Shown piece after piece: positions 19,573-28,544 of a stretch of DNA of 64,000 nt (the stretch's first letter is position 1; the number at the start of each line of letters is the position of its first letter). This DNA comes from Cupriavidus pauculus (lineage in GTDB: Bacteria; Pseudomonadota; Gammaproteobacteria; Burkholderiales; Burkholderiaceae). The DNA lies in contig NZ_VZOW01000009.1 of NCBI RefSeq assembly GCF_008801835.1, forward strand, positions 116,149-180,148. The letters run 5' to 3'. Position numbers and translations under genes: made by a program. Under the pieces are notes generated by a model. That model was given only the letters and a program-made list of their open reading frames with translations. It had not been told where the DNA came from and ran no database searches.

Positions 19573-20366
19573 GCGCCCCCGGTCTGGCGCGGCTTGCGCG
19601 GCGCGCGACGGAACAGCGCATCGTAGAGCCCGCGTGGCAGCACGTGCAGCACTGCTGCCACAACGCCCATCTGCCACGGGATCACCGTGAAGCGCGCGCC
19701 GCCGGCGATTTTTTCGATCGCCTTGCGCGCGAACACGTCGGCATCCATCAGAAACGGCATCTTGTACGGATTGTGCGCGGTCATCGGCGTGCGGATGTAT
19801 CCCGGCGCGATGGTCACCACGCGGATCCGGTCGTGCAGCAATTCCACGCGCAGGCTTTCCAGCAACTTGATCACCGCCGATTTGGACGCGCTGTACGCAC
19901 CGCCGCCCGGCAGGCCGCGCACACCGGCCACGCTGGCGATGCCGACCAGCGTTCCGCGCCATCCGCCGGCACCTGGCGCACGCGCGCGCATGGTGTCCAG
20001 AAACGGCTGGAACGTGGTCAGTGTGCCGAACCAGTTGGTGTCCATCACGGCGCGGAATACGTCCAGGTCCTCCCGCTCGCCGGCCGCGGTGCCGACCGAG
20101 ATGCCGGCATTGGCGATCACCACGTCCGGGCAGCCGACATGGGCCAGAAAATCGGCCGCGGCCGCCTGCATGGCGTCGGCATCGCGCACATCGGCGGCAT
20201 AAACCCGGACCGCGGCCGGATTGGGCAGGCTGTCGGCAAACGCGCGCAGCGCATCTTCGCGACGGCCCACTATGCCCAGCACCGCGCCCTGCTGCGCATA
20301 GGCCCGCGCCAGTGCCTGCCCGATGCCGCTGGAGGCACCGGTGAGAAAGATTTTTTGAGGTTGCAT
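19569..20366 (-). CDS. SDR-family oxidoreductase
   Basis: 265-residue classical short-chain dehydrogenase. Cofactor motif TGASSGIG (9-16), NAGIS (86-90), catalytic S145, Y158 and K162 (YSASK). The C-terminal part FTVIPWQMGVVAAVLHVLPRG is hydrophobic and may touch the membrane, as in the YdfG/DltE-like SDRs. The substrate is unknown. It is translationally coupled to the BtuF-like gene downstream. Confidence 0.88.
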   Translation of the reverse strand: MQPQKIFLTGASSGIGQALARAYAQQGAVLGIVGRREDALRAFADSLPNPAAVRVYAADVRDADAMQAAAADFLAHVGCPDVVIANAGISVGTAAGEREDLDVFRAVMDTNWFGTLTTFQPFLDTMRARAPGAGGWRGTLVGIASVAGVRGLPGGGAYSASKSAVIKLLESLRVELLHDRIRVVTIAPGYIRTPMTAHNPYKMPFLMDADVFARKAIEKIAGGARFTVIPWQMGVVAAVLHVLPRGLYDALFRRAPRKPRQTGGA

Positions 20367-20447
20367 GGGCGTGAATATAGCGCGCGCCGTACCAGGCGCG
20401 CGAAGTTGGCGCTAACACGGGCGCGGCCGATCCTCGCCGGCGGCCGG

Positions 20448-20483
20448 AAAACAAAAAACCCGATGCGATTTCCCGCATCGGGT
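20448..20483 (-). terminator. Intrinsic terminator of dsbA
   Basis: On the minus strand a perfect 10-bp stem (ACCCGATGCG / CGCATCGGGT) with a 6-nt loop is followed by a T-rich tract (TTTTTTGTTTT). It starts 25 bp after the dsbA stop. Confidence 0.9.
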
Positions 20484-20508
20484 CTTGTAGCGAGCCTGGC
20501 AGCGCCGA

Positions 20509-21147
20509 TCAGAGCTTCTTGTCGCGCACGCCGGTAACCAGGAAATCCATCGCCTGGATAGCGCCGGACTTGGTGCCGGCAATCGACGGCGACGTTTCAT
20601 ACTTGCCCTGCACCACCACGGTCGGCACGCCGTCGATCTTGTACGAATCCGCGATCTTGTTGGCGCGCTGGGAGTTGGTGGTCACCGAGAACGAGTTGTA
20701 GGTGTCCAGCCACTGCTTGCGGTCGATGCCGTTGGCGGCCATGAAATCGGCGATTTCATTGGTGTCGACCATGCGCTTGCGCTGCTTGTGGATGGCGTCG
20801 AACACCTTGCCGTGCAGGGCGTCCAGCTTGCCCAGCGATTCCAGCGCATAGAAGATCTTGGTGTGCGGCAGCAGATCTTCGCGGAACGCCACCGGCACGC
20901 GCTTGAACACCACGTCCTTGCCCTGCTTCTTGACCCAGGCTTCCAGATCGGGTTCGAAGTCATAGCAGTGCGGGCAGCCATACCAGAAGAACTCCGTCAC
21001 TTCGATCTTGCCGGCCGGCACGGGCTGCGGCGCTTTCAGTACCGTGTAGTCCTTGCCTTCGGTCGGCGCGGCCATGGCGGCGGGCGCGGTCATCAGCAGA
21101 CCGCTCACGGCGGCGGCGGTGGCAATCAGTGCGGCGATTTTCTTCAT
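20509..21147 (-). CDS. dsbA: Thiol:disulfide interchange protein DsbA
   Basis: 212-residue periplasmic oxidant of protein thiols. A signal peptide ends at AMA before APTEG (about residue 26). The redox site is CPHC (C58-C61) in FFWYGCPHCYDFEP and the cis-Pro loop is GVPTVVV. Length and motifs are standard for betaproteobacterial DsbA. It has its own terminator. The preceding SPOR-protein gene ends 103 bp upstream, so the two may or may not share a transcript. Confidence 0.96.
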   Translation of the reverse strand: MKKIAALIATAAAVSGLLMTAPAAMAAPTEGKDYTVLKAPQPVPAGKIEVTEFFWYGCPHCYDFEPDLEAWVKKQGKDVVFKRVPVAFREDLLPHTKIFYALESLGKLDALHGKVFDAIHKQRKRMVDTNEIADFMAANGIDRKQWLDTYNSFSVTTNSQRANKIADSYKIDGVPTVVVQGKYETSPSIAGTKSGAIQAMDFLVTGVRDKKL

Positions 21148-21250
21148 GTCAGAAGGGCCTTACGGGTTGAACGTGCAAACGAATGCGTCTATGACCGCAC
21201 GCCCGCGCAATGGTTCACAACCACGCGCCGCGCACGGTCAGTCACGGGAT

Positions 21251-22003
21251 TTACTGCTTGGTGAAGCGGATGACCGATGCATCGAAGCCCGACGATTGCA
21301 GGCGGTCGCGCGCGCGGTTCATGTCCTCGATCCGGTTGAAGGGTCCCAACCGGACGCGATACATCTTCACGCCGTTGACATCGCGATCCGTCACCTTGGC
21401 CTCGAAGCCCTGCATGGCGAGATTCGCTTTCTGGCGATCGGCATCATCCTGCGACCGGAACGCCCCCACCTGCAACAGGTATCCGACCTTGTTGGCATCG
21501 GCCTGGGCAATTTCTGCGATCGGGTCGGCCACCGGCTTTTCCGCCGGACGCGTTGCGGGCTTCTCGGCGGGTTTTTCGGCCGGCTTGTTGTTGGCCACGC
21601 TGCTGCCGGCGCTGGCGCCGTTGGCGGCGTCCGCCGGACGCGTGGCGGCCACCGGCGGCTGCGGCGCCGTGGCAGGCTGCTCGGGCTGGCCCACCGGCTT
21701 GGGCGGCGTCTTGCTCCACAGCGGCTTGTTGGGATCGCTCGGTTCGGTGTTCTGCTGGGCCTGCTGGGTGGGATTGGGCAGGGTGCTGGCCACGTTGCCG
21801 GGTTCGGTCGGACGCGGTGCGGTGGCGTTGCCGTTGCCGCCCTTCTGCTGGAACGGCGCGGGCGAGCGGGTGATATACAGGGCGATGACCACGGCAATGG
21901 CCAGGCCGACGATCAGCCCGAGCACAAGGCCCAGGAACGTGCCGCCACGCTGCGTCTGGTTGTGGCGGACGGTGCGCGGAACGCGCTTGCGTTGCTGTTG
22001 CAT
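21251..22003 (-). CDS. SPOR-domain protein (FtsN-like)
   Basis: 250-residue type II membrane protein. A short basic cytoplasmic N-terminus (MQQQRKRVPRTVRHNQ) is followed by one transmembrane helix (about 23-46) and a periplasmic Pro/Ala/Lys-rich linker with repeated KPAEKPAEKPA units. The C-terminal SPOR domain (about 170-248: GYLLQVGAFRSQDDADRQKA, YRVRLGPFNRIEDMNRARD) binds denuded septal peptidoglycan. Architecture and position next to argS match FtsN-like division proteins. The start MQQQ follows GAGGA. Confidence 0.9.
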   Translation of the reverse strand: MQQQRKRVPRTVRHNQTQRGGTFLGLVLGLIVGLAIAVVIALYITRSPAPFQQKGGNGNATAPRPTEPGNVASTLPNPTQQAQQNTEPSDPNKPLWSKTPPKPVGQPEQPATAPQPPVAATRPADAANGASAGSSVANNKPAEKPAEKPATRPAEKPVADPIAEIAQADANKVGYLLQVGAFRSQDDADRQKANLAMQGFEAKVTDRDVNGVKMYRVRLGPFNRIEDMNRARDRLQSSGFDASVIRFTKQ

Positions 22004-22059
22004 GAAGTCCTCTTCGGTGATGCCGGGGATTATAGGGCCACTCCCGGCGCGCACAGATT

Positions 22060-22093
22060 CGGAATGGTCTCAATTCATGGTGAGACCATTCCG
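22060..22093. repeat. Perfect 13-bp inverted repeat between argS and the SPOR gene
   Basis: CGGAATGGTCTCA and its exact complement flank an 8-nt loop, 8 bp after the argS stop. There is no T-run on either side, so it is not a standard intrinsic terminator. It could be an RNA hairpin that stabilises the argS 3' end or partly attenuates read-through into the SPOR gene. Confidence 0.8.
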
Positions 22094-22101
22094 ACGGCGC
22101 G

Positions 22102-23910
22102 TCAGTTTGCCGGCGTTTCGCGATCCATGCGCTGCGGCGCGGAAACCCCGATCACGGCCAGACCATTCTTGAGCACCTGGCGCGTGGCTGCAAGCAGCGC
22201 CAGGCGCGCGCGCTTGACGGTCTCGTCGTCGACCAGCACCCGGTCGGCGTTGTAGAACGCGTGGAAGTCGCCGGCCAGGTCGCGCAGGTAGAACGCCACG
22301 GCATGCGGCGCCAGTTCACCGGCGGCGGCGGCCAGCATGTCCGGGAACTCGGCCAGGCGCCGGCCCAGCGCAATCGCTTGCGGGCTCACCTCGGCAGCGG
22401 TCACCGCGGCCAGATCGACACTGGCCAGCTCCGGCAGGCGAGCCTGCCAGTCCGCGCCGCCCCAGGCCTCGAAGATCGAGCAGATGCGCGCATGGGCGTA
22501 CTGCACGTAGTACACCGGGTTTTCGTCGTTCTGCTTCAGCGCCAGGTCGACGTCGAACACGAATTCGGTGTCGGCCTTGCGCGACAGCAGGAAGAACCGC
22601 ACGGCGTCGCGGCCGCGCGTGAAGTGCGCTGGCCAGTCGGCCACGCCGGCTTCCAGGCAGGCGCGAATGGTTTCGTCGCCGCCGTTGCTCCATTCGATCA
22701 GGTCGCGCACGGTCACATACGATCCGGCGCGCTTGGAGATCTTCACCTCTTCGCCGTTCTTCATCACGGTGACCATCTTGTGCAGCACGTAGTCGGGGTA
22801 GCCCTGCGGGATGCCGATGTCCAGACCCTGCAAGCCGGCGCGCACGCGCGCGATGGTGCCGTGGTGGTCGCTGCCCTGCACGTTGATGACCTTGGCGAAG
22901 CCGCGTTCCCACTTGGTGGTGTGATACGCCACGTCGGGCACGAAATACGTGTACGTGCCGTCCGACTTCTTCATGACGCGGTCTTTGTCGTCGCCGTCGT
23001 CGGTGGTGCGCAGCCACAGCGCGCCTTCGTTTTCGTAGGTCTTGCCGCGGGCGATGAGCGACTGCACCGCGCTGTCGACGCGACCGTCGCTGTACAGCGA
23101 CGACTCCAGGTAGTAGCGGTCGAATTTCACGCCGAACGCCTGGAGGTCGATGTCCTGCTCATTACGCAGGTAGGTGACCGCGAACTTGCGGATCGACTCC
23201 AGGTCCTCGACATTCCCCGACGCGGTGACCGGTTCACCGTCGGATGCCGAGACGGTCTTGCCCGCGAGGAAATCGGCCGCGATATCGGCGATGTAGTCGC
23301 CGTTGTAGGCCGATTCCGGCCAGCCCGCATCGCCCGGCTTGAGGCCGCGCGCGCGTGCCTGCACGGAAACCGCCAGCGTGTGGATCTGCACGCCCGCGTC
23401 GTTGTAATAGAACTCGCGATGCACCGACCAGCCCTGCCATGCCAGTAGATTCGCCAGCGCGTCGCCCAGCGCGGCCTGGCGGCCGTGGCCGACGTGCAGC
23501 GGTCCGGTCGGATTGGCCGACACAAACTCCACCAGCACCTTGCCATGCTCGCCGGCCGGACGCGCGCCGAAACGGTCGCCGTCGGTCAGCACCGCGCGCA
23601 GCACCTCGGCGCGCGCCTCGGGGCTCAGCCGCAGGTTGATGAAGCCCGGCCCGGCGATCTCGAGCGCCGCCACCAGTTGCGCGGCGCGCGGATCGGCCTT
23701 GACCGCGTCGACCACCTTCTGCGCCAGTTCACGTGGATTGGTCTTCAGGGCCTTGGCCACCTGCATGGCGATATTGCAGGCCAGGTCGCCATGGGCGGCC
23801 GCCTTGGGGCGCTCGAACGTGACCGCAGGCAGGTTGGCATCGGCCGGGGCGAGCGCGCGCACGGCGTCGGTGAACGCGGCGGCAATTTGAGAGGTCTGAA
23901 CTGGCAGCAT
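22102..23910 (-). CDS. argS: Arginyl-tRNA synthetase
   Basis: 602-residue class I aminoacyl-tRNA synthetase charging tRNA-Arg. The Arg-tRNA-synthetase N-terminal domain (about 8-95) precedes the HIGH motif [14 protein letters not shown] (H139, H142). The KMSKS-like loop is [11 protein letters not shown]. The anticodon-binding DALR domain is at the C-terminus ([13 protein letters not shown] onward). Length is typical. Confidence 0.98.
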   Translation of the reverse strand: MLPVQTSQIAAAFTDAVRALAPADANLPAVTFERPKAAAHGDLACNIAMQVAKALKTNPRELAQKVVDAVKADPRAAQLVAALEIAGPGFINLRLSPEARAEVLRAVLTDGDRFGARPAGEHGKVLVEFVSANPTGPLHVGHGRQAALGDALANLLAWQGWSVHREFYYNDAGVQIHTLAVSVQARARGLKPGDAGWPESAYNGDYIADIAADFLAGKTVSASDGEPVTASGNVEDLESIRKFAVTYLRNEQDIDLQAFGVKFDRYYLESSLYSDGRVDSAVQSLIARGKTYENEGALWLRTTDDGDDKDRVMKKSDGTYTYFVPDVAYHTTKWERGFAKVINVQGSDHHGTIARVRAGLQGLDIGIPQGYPDYVLHKMVTVMKNGEEVKISKRAGSYVTVRDLIEWSNGGDETIRACLEAGVADWPAHFTRGRDAVRFFLLSRKADTEFVFDVDLALKQNDENPVYYVQYAHARICSIFEAWGGADWQARLPELASVDLAAVTAAEVSPQAIALGRRLAEFPDMLAAAAGELAPHAVAFYLRDLAGDFHAFYNADRVLVDDETVKRARLALLAATRQVLKNGLAVIGVSAPQRMDRETPAN

Positions 23911-24091
23911 GGATATCTGGGGCCTTGAGGCTGAATGCTTCCGGCTGGCGGCGGCGCCGAAGTGGAGGCCGCGCCGCGTGACCGGCAGTGGAAATCGGGA
24001 AACGCGGAATTTTATCAGGTGCTATGCTGACATCATGCGACGGCCTGTACGCCTGGCGCGTGCGACGTCTTCACTCATGAAAGGAAACATC

Positions 24092-24412
24092 ATGCTGATC
24101 ACCTTCAAATCCCACGCCTCGCAAGACCTGATCATGATGAAGGATCTTGCCATGACGCTGCTGGGCATCATCGGCAAGCATCTGGGCGAACGCGGGGTGA
24201 TCACGTCCGAGGAAATGCCGGCGGCGATCCGCAAGCTCGAAGCCGCCGTCCTGGACGCGAAGAAGGTCCATCCGGCCGACACCACCGTACACCCGGGCAA
24301 GGACGATGACCGGGAAGAAGAACCGCTGCATCTCGGCCAGCGCGCCTATCCGTTCCTGGATATGCTGCGCGCTTCCGCCAAGGAAGGCACCGACGTGATG
24401 TGGGGCGTGTAG
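24092..24412 (+). CDS. DUF1840 family protein
   Basis: 106-residue soluble protein starting MLITFKSHASQDLIMMKDLA after an AAGGAAA ribosome-binding site. It is rich in acidic and Lys residues in the middle and ends RAYPFLDMLRASAKEGTDVMWGV, the pattern of the small DUF1840 family found in betaproteobacteria. Function unknown. It is divergent from argS across about 180 bp and is followed by a GC-rich hairpin. No signal peptide or membrane helix. Confidence 0.85.
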   Translation: MLITFKSHASQDLIMMKDLAMTLLGIIGKHLGERGVITSEEMPAAIRKLEAAVLDAKKVHPADTTVHPGKDDDREEEPLHLGQRAYPFLDMLRASAKEGTDVMWGV

Positions 24413-24450
24413 CCACCTGCTCCGGCTGCCAGTCCGCGGCTACTCGAATT

Positions 24451-24485
24451 GCCCGGCGCCGACGCCTTCGCGCGGCGCCGGGCTT
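24451..24485 (+). terminator. Possible terminator of the DUF1840 gene
   Basis: Perfect 10-bp stem (GCCCGGCGCC / GGCGCCGGGC) with a 13-nt loop, 38 bp after the stop, followed only by TTCCCTC. The weak T-tract leaves its strength uncertain. Confidence 0.5.
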
Positions 24486-24607
24486 CCCTCGCGGGGCGCG
24501 CCACTTCGGCCGCGCAGCCCGTCCTCCCGCCTCATATCGCCCCGCTCGGAAAAACAATCCCGTCGAAACGCCGCCGTGCCGATCGCCGCGTCGCGGCATT
24601 CACGCGC

Positions 24608-24641
24608 AAAAAAAGCCCGAACACCATGAAGATGTTCGGGC
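24608..24641 (-). terminator. Intrinsic terminator of the DUF883 gene
   Basis: On the minus strand a 9-bp stem (GCCCGAACA / TGTTCGGGC) with a 9-nt loop is followed by seven T. Confidence 0.85.
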
Positions 24642-24729
24642 GTCCCGGATCAGGGATATATCCGGAAAGGGGGTTGCTGCAGGGGTAAGGAAAGATTCCT
24701 CGTATTCGTTGGCTCGATGACCGGTGACG

Positions 24730-25149
24730 TCACTCGCCGTTGCGTCGACCTGCCAGCAGCAGGCCGACGAAAGCGCCCACCAGCGCGGCGATGCCCACCG
24801 CCTTGAGCGGCGATTCCACCACGCGCTGACGTCCGTGATCGACCGCCACGTCTACGTGGTCGCGCGCCCAGTGGACGCCCTCGCGGCCGCGTTCACGCAA
24901 GCGCTCTGTCAATTCGTTGGCGCGCACGCGCAGTCGACGGCCCGCGGCCATGCTTTCGGCCGAGCCTTCGCGCGCCAGCACGTCGATGGTTTGTTGAAGC
25001 TGGCCGATCAGCGCCTTGACTTCATCAGATACCGGTCCCACGGCATCGCGGGTATCGCGCGCGGCATGCTTGATCTGGCGTACTGCCGCATCGGCGCTGT
25101 CCTGCAGATGATTGATTTCCTTGCGGATCTTGGGGTTCTGCGTGAGCAT
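24730..25149 (-). CDS. DUF883 (ElaB/YqjD/YgaM) family membrane-anchored protein
   Basis: 139 residues: a long amphipathic helical region (about 5-110, with DEVKALIGQLQQTIDVLA) and one C-terminal transmembrane helix (AVGIAALVGAFVGLLLAGRR), the ElaB/YqjD plan. In E. coli YqjD is an inner-membrane protein reported to associate with stationary-phase ribosomes; here only the architecture is evident. AGGAG precedes the start. It is 95 bp downstream of a DUF1328 gene, and the two may form a stress-related pair. Confidence 0.87.
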   Translation of the reverse strand: MLTQNPKIRKEINHLQDSADAAVRQIKHAARDTRDAVGPVSDEVKALIGQLQQTIDVLAREGSAESMAAGRRLRVRANELTERLRERGREGVHWARDHVDVAVDHGRQRVVESPLKAVGIAALVGAFVGLLLAGRRNGE

Positions 25150-25244
25150 GGGTACTCCTGTTTCCGATTGAGGGCTTCAGGACCCTGCCCACCGCCACGG
25201 CGCCAGGCCGTCGGCCGCGGGCAAGTGTCCTGAATGCTTGGTGC

Positions 25245-25409
25245 TTACCGTCGGCGCACCAGTCCCATCACAAAGGTGACCAGGGCCACGACCAAGAAAA
25301 TAAAGAACAAAATCTTGGCGATTTCCACCGCGCCGGCTGCAATCCCACCGAAACCAAAGATGGCCGCCACCAGTGCGACGATAAAAAAGACGAGTGCGTA
25401 GTACAGCAT
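25245..25409 (-). CDS. DUF1328 (YtjA) small membrane protein
   Basis: 54-residue protein with two hydrophobic helices: [20 protein letters not shown], then a short [12 protein letters not shown] loop, then a second helix (about 33-50) ending in VRRR. This is the DUF1328/YtjA signature. A GGGAGA ribosome-binding site precedes the ATG. These proteins occur in envelope-stress settings but have no defined biochemical role. Confidence 0.88.
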   Translation of the reverse strand: MLYYALVFFIVALVAAIFGFGGIAAGAVEIAKILFFIFLVVALVTFVMGLVRRR

Positions 25410-25633
25410 GACCAGTCTCCCTAGGGTTAGAGAACACGCCAGTTGGCGGTACGTTCGGCTTGCACCGACGTGCGCAAGCTCATAGCCTCATCGTAGGGTT
25501 CCACCCCGGCACCGCACACCGAAACGCCACCGATTCACGTGTCAGCCAAGTCCTACAGCGCACGACATGCCACACCGGATGCGACGTCCGGCCCGCACGG
25601 GTACGATTGACCCCACTGACGCGATGTGATTCC

Positions 25634-27091
25634 ATGGCCCCTCGCCGCCAATCGCCCACCCTCGCCTGTCTCGCCGCGGCGCTCAACCGGTACTTCCCCA
25701 TGGCCAAGCATTCCCTTCTCTTGCGAAACACACTGCTGCTTGCAGGCGGCATCGTGCTGACACTGGCCGTCCTGATAGCATCGGAAACCGGCAACCTACG
25801 ACTACGCCAGGGCTATACGGAAGCGATCCGCTCCCAGCAGCTCCAGAGCGATCTGGGCGAGCTGGCCGCCGAACTGGTCAACGCCGAGGCGGGCCAGCGC
25901 GGCTTCCTGCTGACCGGCAAGGACAGCTATCTCGATCCGTACTACAAGGCGCTGCCGCACATCAACGAACTGATGGCGCGCATCCGCCAGCACTATGCCG
26001 AGGATCCGGAAGGCTTGCGGCAATTTGGCGAGGCGTCGCAATTCGTCACGCGCAAGCTCAACGAGATGGCGCTGACACTGGTCTATGGCAAGCGCGATGT
26101 CGACGTGGCGCTGGACATGATCCGCACCGATTTCGGCAAGCAGACCATGGAAAGCGCGCGACGCGGCATCGAACAGTTGCAGGTGCGCGAGTCCGCCACG
26201 GTCACCCACAACCTCGAGGCCGCCGAGCACGACCTGCAGCTTTCGCGCTATGGCATCGGCCTGCTCACCGCCATCAATATCCTGCTGCTGGTGGCCGTTG
26301 GGCTGGGCCATCAGCGGCGCATGACGATGGCCGAGGCGGCGCGCGTGCAACTGGAAGAGGAAAGCGCGCGGCTCGATCGCAAGGTGCGCGCACGCACGCG
26401 GCAACTGTCCGCGCTGGCGGCGCATTTGCAGCGCGTGACCGAAGACGAAAAGACGCGCCTGGCGCGCGAGCTGCATGATGAACTGGGCGCCATTCTCACG
26501 GCGATCAAGCTGGATCTGCATTGGGTGAAGATGCGCGTGCAGGCCACGCATCCCGAAGCGCGCGACAAGATCACGCGCGTGATGCAGCACGCGGACCAGG
26601 CCATCCAGATCAAGCGCGGCCTGATCGAGGACCTGCGGCCCACCGTGCTGCTGAACCTTGGCCTGCGCGAAGCAATCGTGCAGCACGTGGAAGACGTCGG
26701 CGCGCGCAATCAATGGGAAACGCGCCTGGAACTGCCCGACTCGCTGCCGCAACTGCGCGACAGCGCGGCCATCGCGCTATATCGGATCGTGCAGGAATCG
26801 CTGAACAACGCCAGCAAATATGCCGAAGCAAAACATGTCTGCGTCTCGCTGGCCTGCACGGACCGCCTGCTGACGCTGACCGTGAGCGACGACGGCCGCG
26901 GCCTGCCGCCGGACTTCGACGCGGGCAGCACCGCGGGGCATCATGGACTGCTGGGCATGGAACAGCGCGTGCTGGCGCTCGGTGGCACGATCCAGGTGGA
27001 CTCGGCGCCGAACCAGGGCGTCACGATCCGCACCGAGGTGCCGCTGACGACCACTGTGCTGGCGCCGCCCGAGGAAACCGCCGAGATCTGA
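25634..27091 (+). CDS. CHASE3-domain histidine kinase (HisKA_3 / NarL-partner type)
   Basis: 485-residue membrane sensor kinase. TM1 is at about 30-49, then a periplasmic CHASE3 domain (AGQRGFLLTGKDSYLDPYY near residue 90) to about 205, TM2 at 207-225 and a coiled coil. The HisKA_3 dimerisation helix has H281 in RLARELHDELG. The ATPase domain has an N-box (VQESLNNASKY), G1 DDGRGLPPDF and G2 HHGLLGMEQR. HisKA_3 kinases pair with NarL/LuxR regulators, and one is encoded convergently 515 bp away. No ribosome-binding site is clear; ATG 25700 is an alternative start. Confidence 0.9.
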   Translation: MAPRRQSPTLACLAAALNRYFPMAKHSLLLRNTLLLAGGIVLTLAVLIASETGNLRLRQGYTEAIRSQQLQSDLGELAAELVNAEAGQRGFLLTGKDSYLDPYYKALPHINELMARIRQHYAEDPEGLRQFGEASQFVTRKLNEMALTLVYGKRDVDVALDMIRTDFGKQTMESARRGIEQLQVRESATVTHNLEAAEHDLQLSRYGIGLLTAINILLLVAVGLGHQRRMTMAEAARVQLEEESARLDRKVRARTRQLSALAAHLQRVTEDEKTRLARELHDELGAILTAIKLDLHWVKMRVQATHPEARDKITRVMQHADQAIQIKRGLIEDLRPTVLLNLGLREAIVQHVEDVGARNQWETRLELPDSLPQLRDSAAIALYRIVQESLNNASKYAEAKHVCVSLACTDRLLTLTVSDDGRGLPPDFDAGSTAGHHGLLGMEQRVLALGGTIQVDSAPNQGVTIRTEVPLTTTVLAPPEETAEI

Positions 27092-27127
27092 TCGGCGACG
27101 AGGGCCGCCGCGCGCGGCCCGATGTAC

Positions 27128-27535
27128 CTACGAGGCGGACGTCGCGTAATCCTCGATCACGCGGAACACCTGCTCCAGTTCCAGCGATTTGTCGAAGAAA
27201 TAGTCGGCGCCCGCGTCGGCGCATTGGCGGCGGTACATCGAAACCTGCGCGTGATTGGTGTAGACGATGCGGATGCCGGACAGACCGGCCTTCTGCATTT
27301 CGCGCAGGACATTGATGCCGTTGCCCTGGCGCAGTTGCAAATCGACGATCACCACGTGGTAGTCGCCGTGCGTGGCCAGGCGGATGGCCATGCTTTCGGT
27401 ATCGGCCCAGTCCACGTTTTCGACGAACGGAAACGCGGTCAGATATTCCAGCAGCATACCCCGCAAGACTTCGGAGTCCTCGATCAGGAGGACTCTCAAC
27501 GAGCGATTGGGGGAAGCCGTGGCTTGCTCCGGCAT
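27128..27535 (-). CDS. Single-domain response regulator (receiver only)
   Basis: 135-residue CheY-like receiver with no output domain. Acidic pair E19/D20 (LLIEDSEVL), phosphoacceptor D65 (VVIVDLQL), T93 (VYTNHA) and K116 (FFDKSLE). A TTG start at 27571 would add 12 residues. It converges with the CHASE3 kinase gene 36 bp away and follows the LuxR-type regulator gene in the same direction. It may act as a phosphate sink or protein-interaction switch for that kinase. Confidence 0.88.
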   Translation of the reverse strand: MPEQATASPNRSLRVLLIEDSEVLRGMLLEYLTAFPFVENVDWADTESMAIRLATHGDYHVVIVDLQLRQGNGINVLREMQKAGLSGIRIVYTNHAQVSMYRRQCADAGADYFFDKSLELEQVFRVIEDYATSAS

Positions 27536-27605
27536 GGTCTGTGGACGGCTGTCAGGCGAAAGGGTGGGCAAATAACGACTGTGTTTCGATAAGCATCGAC
27601 GGGCC

Positions 27606-28238
27606 TTATTCCACCAGGCCGTTCTTGATGGCGTAATACGTCAGGTCGGCGTTGGTCTTCATGCCCATCTTCTCCAGAATGCGGGAGCGGTAGGTGCTCA
27701 CGGTCTTCACGCTCAGGAACAGCTCGTCGGCGATCACGGACACCGACTGGCCCCGCGACAACTTGCAGAAGATCTGGAATTCGCGCTCCGACAGCGTCTG
27801 ATGCACCGGCTGTTCGGTCGGCTTGTCGAGCCCGCCGATCAGCAGGTCCGCGACCGTGGGGCTCACGTAACGACGGCCCTGCGCCACGGTGCGGATCGCC
27901 TTGACGAGATCGTCGGGCGCCGACTCCTTGGTCAGATAGCCGGACGCACCCGCGCGAATAAGGTTGATCGCGTACTGGTCTTCGGGGTACGTCGACAGAA
28001 TCAGCACAGGCAGATTCGGCAGGCGCTGTCGGATCAGCTTCAGCACATCGATGCCGTTGCGGTCCGGCATGGAAATATCGAGTACGAGGACATCGAACTC
28101 GCTGTCGCGCAACTGCGCCATCACTTCGTCGCCGCTCGCGGCTTCGCCCGTCACCTTGATGTCGGGCTCCTCTGAAATGAACTGGCGCAGACCGGCGCGC
28201 ACGATCTCATGATCGTCGGCGATCAAGACGCGAATCAT
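27606..28238 (-). CDS. NarL/LuxR-type response regulator
   Basis: 210-residue two-domain regulator. The receiver (1-120) has D8/D9, phosphoacceptor D54 (LVLDISMPDRNG), S82-T83 (ILSTYP) and K104 (GYLTKES). The C-terminal LuxR helix-turn-helix has LSEREFQIFCKL and SVKTVSTYRSRILEKMGM. It is the natural partner of the HisKA_3 kinase next door. It resembles the GacA/UvrY/BvgA group, but I cannot place it closer. The start MIRVLIADD is the only one matching the receiver N-terminus. Confidence 0.92.
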   Translation of the reverse strand: MIRVLIADDHEIVRAGLRQFISEEPDIKVTGEAASGDEVMAQLRDSEFDVLVLDISMPDRNGIDVLKLIRQRLPNLPVLILSTYPEDQYAINLIRAGASGYLTKESAPDDLVKAIRTVAQGRRYVSPTVADLLIGGLDKPTEQPVHQTLSEREFQIFCKLSRGQSVSVIADELFLSVKTVSTYRSRILEKMGMKTNADLTYYAIKNGLVE

Positions 28239-28544
28239 CGGTGTCTCCACGGTGAGGGGTCCAACCCGCGTGCAATGCACGGTCCGGGCCGGTTTCCTGC
28301 ATTGTAGTGCTGGCGCCGCGTGGAAGATGTCGGTGTCAGGCTGACATGACGCGCCACCGCGACACCGCCCAGCGCGCTGCCGCGGGTGGCTGGCAGGCAT
28401 TTCGCCGCGGCGTGATGTTGCGATGCGGCGCGACGCAAACGAAAAACGGGCGCCATGTGGCGCCCGCGGGTCAATTTGGCGAAGGGGCTCACGCGGCCTG
28501 GAGGTCCCGCCCGGCCCCGTCGCCATCAAGCGACGTTCACGACG
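28239..28544. other. Non-coding gap upstream of the LuxR-type regulator
   Basis: 306 bp. It should hold the promoter of the regulator gene on the minus strand, and it contains the terminator of the secreted Ala/Gly-rich protein at 28441-28466. No gene is supported. Confidence 0.6.
28441..28466 (-). terminator. Intrinsic terminator of the secreted Ala/Gly-rich protein gene
   Basis: Minus strand: 8-bp stem (CGGGCGCC / GGCGCCCG) with a 4-nt loop, followed by TTTTTC. It lies about 80 bp after the stop. Confidence 0.75.

Larger units (their letters stand above)
24413..24729. other. Non-coding gap between convergent DUF1840 and DUF883 genes
   Basis: 317 bp without a supported gene. It contains two hairpins that look like terminators for the two convergent genes, listed separately; nothing else is recognisable. 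Confidence 0.7.

Noticed and set aside
27102..27120. A 7-bp GC-rich hairpin between the convergent kinase and receiver genes
   Set aside because: Short stem and no T-tract on either strand, so I do not call it a terminator.
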